Shown: piece by piece, positions 58,967 to 64,000 of the stretch
How positions within the stretch are numbered: position 1 is the first letter of the stretch
Layout of the letters: every line of letters starts with the position of its first letter
DNA from: Cryobacterium aureum
Lineage (GTDB): Bacteria; Actinomycetota; Actinomycetes; Actinomycetales; Microbacteriaceae
Length of the DNA: 64,000 nucleotides
Reading direction: 5' to 3'
Assembly (NCBI RefSeq): GCF_002954245.1
Contig: NZ_PPTG01000029.1
Coordinates: 186,001 to 250,000 of the forward strand
Translations under genes and position numbers: made by a program
Notes under the pieces: generated by a model
Told to the model about the DNA's origin: nothing
The model's database searches: none
What the model saw: the letters and a program-made list of their open reading frames with translations, nothing else

Positions 58967-60954
58967 TGCCGATTATTGCGAGAGGGACAGTCTGGGATGG
59001 GGTGACGAACTCGTATATTCCCAATCGCAAGCTGGATATCCCCGACGCCGTCAAACTCCACACATCCGCCTCGGAAACAGTCGACCCCATAACATTCGAG
59101 GTCATCAGGTACAACCTGTGGAACATCAACGAGGAACACGGTGACACGATCGTTCGAGTCTCCGGATCACCGATCGCAGCCTTCACCCACGACTTCAACC
59201 CGTCGATCCTCACCGAAGATGGCGAGTTCGTCTACTTCGGTCCTTATCTCCAGTTCCACGCGGGGATGCTCGATGTGAACGTCAAGTGGACGCTTGAGAA
59301 CCGGGGAGAGAACCCTGGTATCAACGACGGCGACATGTTCATGGCAAACGATCCATGGGTGGGTACGACGCATCAGCAAGACACGGCGATGATTTGTCCA
59401 GTCTTCTGGGAAGGCAAGATCTTCTGCTGGGTGGGGAACATGCTCCATCTGGCAGACGTCGGAGGCTCAACGCCTGGCAGCTTCTGCCCAGATGCCGACG
59501 ACGTCTTCCAGGAGCCCACGCCGACACCGCCAACAAAACTCGTCGAAAGAGGGGTAGTTAGGAGAGATATCGAGGAGCAGTTTGTCCGACGCTCGCGACT
59601 GCCGGACCTCGTGCGGCTAGACCTTCGAGCCGTCGTTGCCGGAAACACTGTTGCTCGGCGCCGACTCATCGAACTCCTCGAACGTTACGGAGCTGACGTC
59701 GTTAAGGGGGTGATGCGTAAGATCTCCGATGACGGTGAGAAGCGCTTTCTGGAGCGGCTTCGAACCTGTGTCGATGGCTCGTGGACATCAGTGAACTACC
59801 TCGAGGTTGCCAAGACCGGCGATCGCGGCACGTACAAGTCCGTTGTTACGGTCACAAAAGACGGCGACAAGCTCGTGTTTCGCAACGACGGGACAGCGCC
59901 ACAGGTCGGCGCCATCAACATGACGTACGCCGCGTTTCGCGGAGCGGTGCTTTCGTGTCTTAACGCATATTTCCTGCCAGACTCGCTCTATTCAATCGGT
60001 GGCATCGCGCGTCACGTCGAATTCGACCTCGATCCGGGGACATTCACTTGCGCATCTCACCCAGCCGCCGTCAGTCTCGCCGGAGCGATCGGCGTCCACT
60101 TGATCATCGGGCAGACGCAGAATGCCCTTGCGAAAATGATGATGACAAGCCCGTCTCTCAAAGGCCAGTTAATGGCCCAGGGCGGTGCCTCCCAGTGGCC
60201 AGGTGCCACCTGCTCCGGCCTTGACCAACGAGGCGCACAATTCGGCGGATTCATGCTTGACTGCATGGGTGCAGGCCTAGGCGCCTTTGCTTTCCGCGAT
60301 GGTGTCGATAGCGGCGGACTCTGGTTCGACGCGAAGGGGTTCATGCCGAACGTTGAACATGCGGAACATGCCATGCCCATCCTTTACCTCTATCGTAAGG
60401 AAATCGCAGATTCGGGCGGAGCTGGAAAATACCGCGGAGGGAACGGTGGGGAGTGGGCTTTCGTCGCCCATAAGACAGACAACCTGACACACGCGACGTC
60501 CGCGTCAGGTTGCGCCATCCCGACGGCGCACGGTCTATCGGGCGGGGGACCGGGAGCCCCTAACAATTACAGGTTTGTTCGGGGATCCGACGTGCAGACA
60601 CTGATAGCTGCCGGAAAAATGCCGAACGATCTCGGGGAACTCAGCGGAACGTGGGAATCGATCCATCCGAAGCAGGTTGGCATAGCTCAGACCCGTGACG
60701 ACGGCTATGCAATTCGATGGTCGGCCGCCGCTGGCTTTGGAGACCCCCTTGAACGGGAGCCCGATCGCGTGGCAGCGGACGTGAGGAACGAGGATGTCAC
60801 CCGCGACACCGCGGACAAAGTCTACGGTGTCGTTCTCGACGAGCGGTTGGCGGTAGATCTGCCTCTGACGCAATCTTTGCGAGCCAAGCGTGTTGCCGAG
60901 CGTTTGGCTGAAGCACGTCCGTTCAGCAAGGGGAGTTGGATGACGGCCACCTGA
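58966..60954 (+). CDS. HyuB / acetone carboxylase alpha-type subunit
   Basis: 662 residues. VDPITFEVIRYNLWNINEEHGDTIVRVSGSPIAAFTHDFNPSILTEDGEFVYFG, INDGDMFMANDPWVGTTHQQDTAMICPVFW and NMLHLADVGGSTPGSF show the metal-binding region of the hydantoinase B family; RGGNGGEWAFVAHKTD and GLSGGGPGAPN follow near the C terminus. It is the catalytic partner of HyuA. The length is between hydantoinase B (about 590) and acetone carboxylase alpha (about 775), so the reaction is open. Confidence 0.9.
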   Translation: MPIIARGTVWDGVTNSYIPNRKLDIPDAVKLHTSASETVDPITFEVIRYNLWNINEEHGDTIVRVSGSPIAAFTHDFNPSILTEDGEFVYFGPYLQFHAGMLDVNVKWTLENRGENPGINDGDMFMANDPWVGTTHQQDTAMICPVFWEGKIFCWVGNMLHLADVGGSTPGSFCPDADDVFQEPTPTPPTKLVERGVVRRDIEEQFVRRSRLPDLVRLDLRAVVAGNTVARRRLIELLERYGADVVKGVMRKISDDGEKRFLERLRTCVDGSWTSVNYLEVAKTGDRGTYKSVVTVTKDGDKLVFRNDGTAPQVGAINMTYAAFRGAVLSCLNAYFLPDSLYSIGGIARHVEFDLDPGTFTCASHPAAVSLAGAIGVHLIIGQTQNALAKMMMTSPSLKGQLMAQGGASQWPGATCSGLDQRGAQFGGFMLDCMGAGLGAFAFRDGVDSGGLWFDAKGFMPNVEHAEHAMPILYLYRKEIADSGGAGKYRGGNGGEWAFVAHKTDNLTHATSASGCAIPTAHGLSGGGPGAPNNYRFVRGSDVQTLIAAGKMPNDLGELSGTWESIHPKQVGIAQTRDDGYAIRWSAAAGFGDPLEREPDRVAADVRNEDVTRDTADKVYGVVLDERLAVDLPLTQSLRAKRVAERLAEARPFSKGSWMTAT

Positions 60955-61054
60955 CGTAATGTTTCGTGTTGTTGAATAACAGCCCATGTGATCTGTTCAA
61001 CGTGAATTATGGGTCGGTATTCCGCCGCGGGCTCTCTGCCCCGATCGGACGGTT

Positions 61055-61178
61055 CGACCGCGCTTTCGCGGTCGCCACCTGAAACGCAGAACTTGGTACC
61101 TTACGTAACTCGTTTCGATTGAGTTCCCTACGACGAAGAAAGTCCCGCCGGAAACACACCGACGGGGCTTTTTCGTCG
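61055..61178 (+). terminator. Tandem hairpins ending the Hyu operon
   Basis: The first hairpin has perfect arms CGACCGCG (61055-61062) and CGCGGTCG (61067-61074) around CTTT. The second is long: arms of about 20 bases, 61131-61151 and 61159-61178, with a few mismatches and a loop of about 7 bases. Its descending arm carries a T5 run (GGGGCTTTTTCG), so it resembles a Rho-independent terminator with a symmetrical A-rich lead. Confidence 0.75.
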
Positions 61179-61299
61179 AGCTTGGCGAGTAGGGCTTGTT
61201 GGTAGCGCCAGTCCGGCGACTTGGTGTGTAATCGCGTGACATCGTGGACAGTGGATCTCAGAACTTCGTGGACGCTGGGTCTCATGGCTTCGTGCACAG

Positions 61300-61725
61300 C
61301 TACCGCTCTCGCTCACCGAGCACTGCGGGGAGATCAGTCTGACGCTGGGCGAACTGTGTCTGATATTCCGCGTTCTTGCGTTCCCAGGGCTTCGTCGGGT
61401 GGGCCACGCCAACGCCCTGGATGGAGTATGAGGCAACGTCTCGGCCTCGGAAGTTCAGCGCGACCATCGGCAGCGGGAATGAGAACACGATCTCAGCGGT
61501 GACGGGATCGGTTAGCAAGAACGCGTCGTCGGTGATCGTCCGGTAGAACGAGCGGTCGGCGTACGTCGTACGCAGGGAGACCTGGTAGCCCTGAAAGTAG
61601 ACCTGCCGGTTCGCTTTGGTGACCTCCACGAGTGACTGATCCGCTGTTTGCGGCCGCGCGTTGTCGTCGGGCATAACCTGCCCTGTCTTGGAGATCGTCA
61701 ACGGCGCCCGGTGAAGGTCTGACTG
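61300..61725 (-). pseudogene. C-terminal domain of the IS481 transposase after an in-frame TGA
   Basis: This frame is the direct continuation of the integrase frame 61726-62736; only the TGA at 61726-61728 separates them. It encodes about 141 more residues, including VEVTKANRQVYFQGYQVSLR and ITDDAFLLTDPVTAEIVFSF, a beta-rich domain like the C-terminal tail of long IS481 transposases. It could also start at TTG 61701. Either the stop is read through or the element carries a nonsense mutation. Confidence 0.65.
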
Positions 61726-62736
61726 TCATCGCGAGCGAGCCCGCCGGTACTCTGAGGCTTTGGCTTCCAGCACCGACAGCGGGATCGGCTCGCTCGCTGG
61801 CGTGTGCTCGAGCAAGTCCCACGCCGCCCGCGGCGTAGCTTGTTCGAGGGCTTGATGCGGTCGGCGGTTGTTGTAGTGCTCCCGGAAACGCTGGATCCGG
61901 ACACGGAGATGCTCGAGAGTGGCCGGCCGGTCGGCGTCGAGGAAACGGATCAACGTCTGGTGGGAGCGCTCGTTCTTGCCCTGTGTGGTGGGCTTACCCG
62001 GCAGCCCGCTGATCGGCATGGTGCCTTTCGAGGCCAGAAAGATCTCCACGGAGCCGATCGTGCCTGCGCGCAGCTGGTTGAAGGCCAGCGAGTTATCCGA
62101 TAATACTTCTTTGGGTGCCCCGCATGCAGCGATTGCCCGTTCGAGCACGTCCTTGGCATCAGCACTTTTCTCATGACGCGAATACGCGTCGGAGCCCACG
62201 TCGTAACGGCTTGCGTCGTCGAGCAGTTGATACACCGTGACGGTTTTCCCGTTCGCCAGCCGGTACTCGAACGCGTCCAGTTGCCACAGCGACATCGCCG
62301 TCGCGCGCACGAACGGGATGTAGGACGACTTCGGTCGCTTCCTCGGTGACGCGTCCACCTGCCCGACGCTTACCAGAAGACGTGCAATCGTCGCCACCGA
62401 CGGAACCTGCCCTCCGGGGAACCCGCTGTCCATGGCCGCTTCGTAGTAGATCGAGCGGGGACCATAATCCCAGCCATCAGTCTTGAGCTGTTTGCGGATC
62501 TTCACCACCTCATTCACGACGACCTGCCCATAACGCCGGGCCGGGACCTTCGGGGCGCGGGAGCGCGGGTGCAGCGCAGCAGCAGCCTCGTGGACAGCGC
62601 GCCCGCGGATCTTATAGAACACGCTCCGAGAGATCTTCAGAGAGCGCCAGAACCCGATAATCGACAGCGCGTGAGGCTGGACCGGGTCGTAATTCATGAT
62701 CGCGGCACGAGTCTGCGGTGAAAGAGAATTCGTCAT
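61726..62736 (-). CDS. IS481-family transposase, integrase core
   Basis: 336 residues to the TGA. Helix-turn-helix opening (IIGFWRSLKISRSVFYKIRGRA), then the DDE core: first Asp in LWQLDAFEYRLANGKT, second Asp in KEVLSDNSLAFNQL, Glu in TQGKNERSHQTLIRFLDAD, then HYNNRRPHQALEQATPRAAW. It would catalyse cut-and-paste or copy transposition of the surrounding element. The catalytic core is intact, but the usual C-terminal tail lies beyond the stop. Confidence 0.88.
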   Translation of the reverse strand: MTNSLSPQTRAAIMNYDPVQPHALSIIGFWRSLKISRSVFYKIRGRAVHEAAAALHPRSRAPKVPARRYGQVVVNEVVKIRKQLKTDGWDYGPRSIYYEAAMDSGFPGGQVPSVATIARLLVSVGQVDASPRKRPKSSYIPFVRATAMSLWQLDAFEYRLANGKTVTVYQLLDDASRYDVGSDAYSRHEKSADAKDVLERAIAACGAPKEVLSDNSLAFNQLRAGTIGSVEIFLASKGTMPISGLPGKPTTQGKNERSHQTLIRFLDADRPATLEHLRVRIQRFREHYNNRRPHQALEQATPRAAWDLLEHTPASEPIPLSVLEAKASEYRRARSR

Positions 62737-62886
62737 TCCCTAACTATCATCGGCGTAAGTGTCGCCGATGCTGTGAGACACAGTGTCCACGATGTCATGA
62801 GATCGTGTGTCCACGATGCGCTGAGACAGGACATTCCGGGTACACGGTAGCGTTGGCGGGTGGTGAACTGCTCTCGTGTGAGAGGG

Positions 62887-62910
62887 CCACGCATCAGGCG
62901 TGGTCCTTTT
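62887..62910 (+). terminator. Small hairpin with T-tract before the truncated istA
   Basis: CCACGC (62887-62892), loop ATCAG, GCGTGG (62898-62903), followed by TCCTTTT. It lies 18 bases before the truncated istA. It could shield the transposase gene from outside transcription, as is common near IS ends. Confidence 0.5.
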
Positions 62911-62927
62911 CAGTAAGGGGCGGGGTC

Positions 62928-63188
62928 ATGGCGGACTATCGAAAAATCTTGGGGTTGTTGCTGGAGGGGCGGAGTTACCGCGAGGTCGTGGAGATCGCGG
63001 GGTGCTCCCATCACGACGTGGCCCGGGTCCGGCAAGAGGTCCAGCAACGCGGTCTCACCTCGACCGTCGCGGTCAGCGACGTCGAGCTGGCCGAGTGGTT
63101 CCCCGACGGGCGCCGGAACGTATCGGAAGAGTATGACCAGCCCGACTTGTTAACGCCAACTGAAAACAGGGCCAGAAACGCCAACTGA
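62928..63188 (+). pseudogene. IS21-type istA, truncated by a second element
   Basis: 86 residues. MADYRKILGLLLEGRSYREV and VEIAGCSHHDVARVRQEVQQ form the N-terminal helix-turn-helix of IS21 IstA proteins, and WFPDGRRNVSEEYDQPD is the next conserved stretch. After Asp about 73 the homology stops and the tail LLTPTENRARNAN is encoded by the left end of the next IS. The integrase core is absent, so the gene is dead. Confidence 0.78.
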
Positions 63189-64000
63189 AAATAGAGCCAC
63201 CAACCATCATGGAAGGTGATCAAATTGGATGATTGGGCAGAGATTCGCCACCTGCATTCGACGGGGAAGCATTCGAAACGGGAGATAGCCCGGCTGGTCG
63301 GAGTGTCCCGGGGCACGGTGGATCGGGCGTTGGCAGTGGATCGGTCGCCGACGTATCAGCGGGAGCCGACGCGGTCGAGTTTCGACGTGTTTGCCGGCCA
63401 GGTGCGGGTGTTGCTCGCGGTGACGCCAACGATGCCGGCAGCGACCGCGGCCGAGCGGGTGGGTTGGTCGGGGTCTCCGTCACTCTTCCGGGCCAAGATC
63501 GCCGAGCTGCGGCCGGAGTATGCGGTGCCGGATCCCGCGGATCGGCTGGTGCACCCGCCCGGGTTCCAGGTCCAATGTGATCTCTGGTTCCCGCACGAAG
63601 ACCTGCCGTTGGGCCATGACCAGGCTGCTGCACCGCCGGTTTTGGTGATGACGTCAACGTTCTCCGGGTTCATCCAGGCCCGCATGTTGCCCTCGCGGAC
63701 GACGCCGGATCTGCTCGGCGGGATGTGGTCGTTGCTGCAGGAGGCCGAGGCCGTTCCCGCCCGGCTGACGTGGGATAACGAGACCGGCATCGGGCCCGGG
63801 AAGCTCACCGAGCCGGCCGCCGCGTTCGCCGGTACGCTCGGCACGCAGATCAAGCTGCTCAAGGCCCGCGATCCTGAGTCCAAGGGCATGGTCGAGCGGA
63901 TGAATCGCTTCTTCCGGAGCCGCTTCACGTCGGGGCGCGCCTTCACATCTCCCGACGACTTCAATCAGCAGCTGGCCGGCTGGCTGCCCATCGCGAACAA
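63148..64000 (+). mobile_element. Left part of a second IS21-type element
   Basis: It begins with TG at 63148, as IS21 ends do. Two subterminal direct repeats of 23 bases, starting AACGCCAACTGAAAA, lie at 63152-63174 and 63177-63199 with two mismatches; such multiple end repeats are characteristic of the family. The element then carries its istA and runs off the window. Confidence 0.75.
63225..64000 (+). CDS. istA: IS21-family transposase IstA, partial at window end
   Basis: At least 258 residues, open at the right edge. TTG start at 63225, eight bases after GGAAGG. HTH at about 16-35 (KREIARLVGVSRGTVDRAL). DDE core: Asp about 119 in QVQCDLWFP, Asp about 184 in LTWDNETG, Glu about 224 in SKGMVERMNRFF, i.e. 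a spacing of about 40 between the last two. The frame looks intact as far as it can be read; istB should follow outside the window. Confidence 0.85.
   Translation, partial: MDDWAEIRHLHSTGKHSKREIARLVGVSRGTVDRALAVDRSPTYQREPTRSSFDVFAGQVRVLLAVTPTMPAATAAERVGWSGSPSLFRAKIAELRPEYAVPDPADRLVHPPGFQVQCDLWFPHEDLPLGHDQAAAPPVLVMTSTFSGFIQARMLPSRTTPDLLGGMWSLLQEAEAVPARLTWDNETGIGPGKLTEPAAAFAGTLGTQIKLLKARDPESKGMVERMNRFFRSRFTSGRAFTSPDDFNQQLAGWLPIAN

Larger units (their letters stand above)
61227..62828. mobile_element. IS481-type insertion sequence with iterated terminal repeats
   Basis: About 1.6 kb. Both ends carry related, inward-facing units of roughly 20 bases built on TCTCA-N3-C-A/T-TCGTGGACA: at the left around 61240-61297, at the right around 62760-62828 on the other strand. 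The outermost motifs start TGTAATC (61227) and, at the right, TGTCTCA on the minus strand (62828). It encloses the minus-strand transposase frames. Exact ends and target duplication cannot be fixed by eye. Confidence 0.72.

Noticed and set aside
60955..61226. tRNA or small RNA in the gap after hyuB
   Set aside because: The stems found are linear hairpins, one with a T-run. No cloverleaf or CCA-like acceptor can be drawn.

Overview
This is high-GC bacterial chromosome with dense, ATGA-overlapping operons and no tRNA, rRNA or CRISPR array that I could find. Codon use, GTG/TTG starts, the fused alkene gene OleBC and the many acyl-CoA genes fit an actinobacterium. Microbacteriaceae is my best guess, by inference only. 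All calls come from reading the DNA and translations by eye; no database search was run.

Layout. 1-1.3 kb: a membrane protein and a small GntR regulator, ending in three back-to-back palindromes. 1.4-6.1 kb (minus): oleA-oleBC-oleD, a complete head-to-head long-chain olefin pathway. 6.3-11.1 kb: PutA (proline to glutamate), divergent from a LysR regulator across an AT-rich gap. 11.2-17.9 kb: a very large secreted 5'-nucleotidase-type phosphatase, an FAD oxidoreductase, an SRPBCC protein and a hot-dog thioesterase, with two copies of one long palindromic element. 18.1-28.4 kb: a MaoC protein, a SnoaL-like protein and a MarR regulator, then a plus-strand valine/isobutyrate operon: etfB, etfA, a cytochrome b-like membrane protein, mmsA, isobutyryl-CoA dehydrogenase, 3-hydroxyisobutyryl-CoA hydrolase, mmsB and enoyl-CoA hydratase. 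Its two transcription units share a nearly identical 26-bp operator/promoter.

28.4-29.4 kb is decayed DNA (a metallo-beta-lactamase-fold pseudogene and an SDR tail). 29.4-42.6 kb (minus) is a 12-gene operon: a LivKMGFH-type ABC importer plus enoyl-CoA hydratase, two medium-chain dehydrogenases, MmgE/PrpD, two acyl-CoA ligases and an acyl-CoA dehydrogenase. 42.9-46.8 kb holds a TetR regulator and a second minus-strand operon: two hot-dog dehydratases, E1alpha and E1beta of a 2-oxoacid dehydrogenase, and a free-standing lipoyl carrier. Identical TetR-type palindromes precede both operons, so import and catabolism are probably co-induced by one acyl ligand, whose identity is unknown.

47.2-61 kb: a thiolase (minus), then plus-strand genes for a ribose-type ABC importer in which one permease is fused to a gluconolactonase/strictosidine-synthase-like beta-propeller, with a second propeller gene beside it. 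After a 0.7-kb gap comes a gamma-HyuA-HyuB set resembling acetone carboxylase/hydantoinase. The ABC and Hyu operons have the same duplicated promoter-operator cassette, so they look like one regulon for uptake, possible lactone cleavage and ATP-dependent carboxylation or hydrolysis of an unidentified small molecule. I rate this the most novel part of the window.

61.2-64 kb is an insertion-sequence pile-up: an IS481-type element whose transposase carries an in-frame TGA, then an IS21-type istA truncated by the left end of a second IS21-type element that runs off the window.
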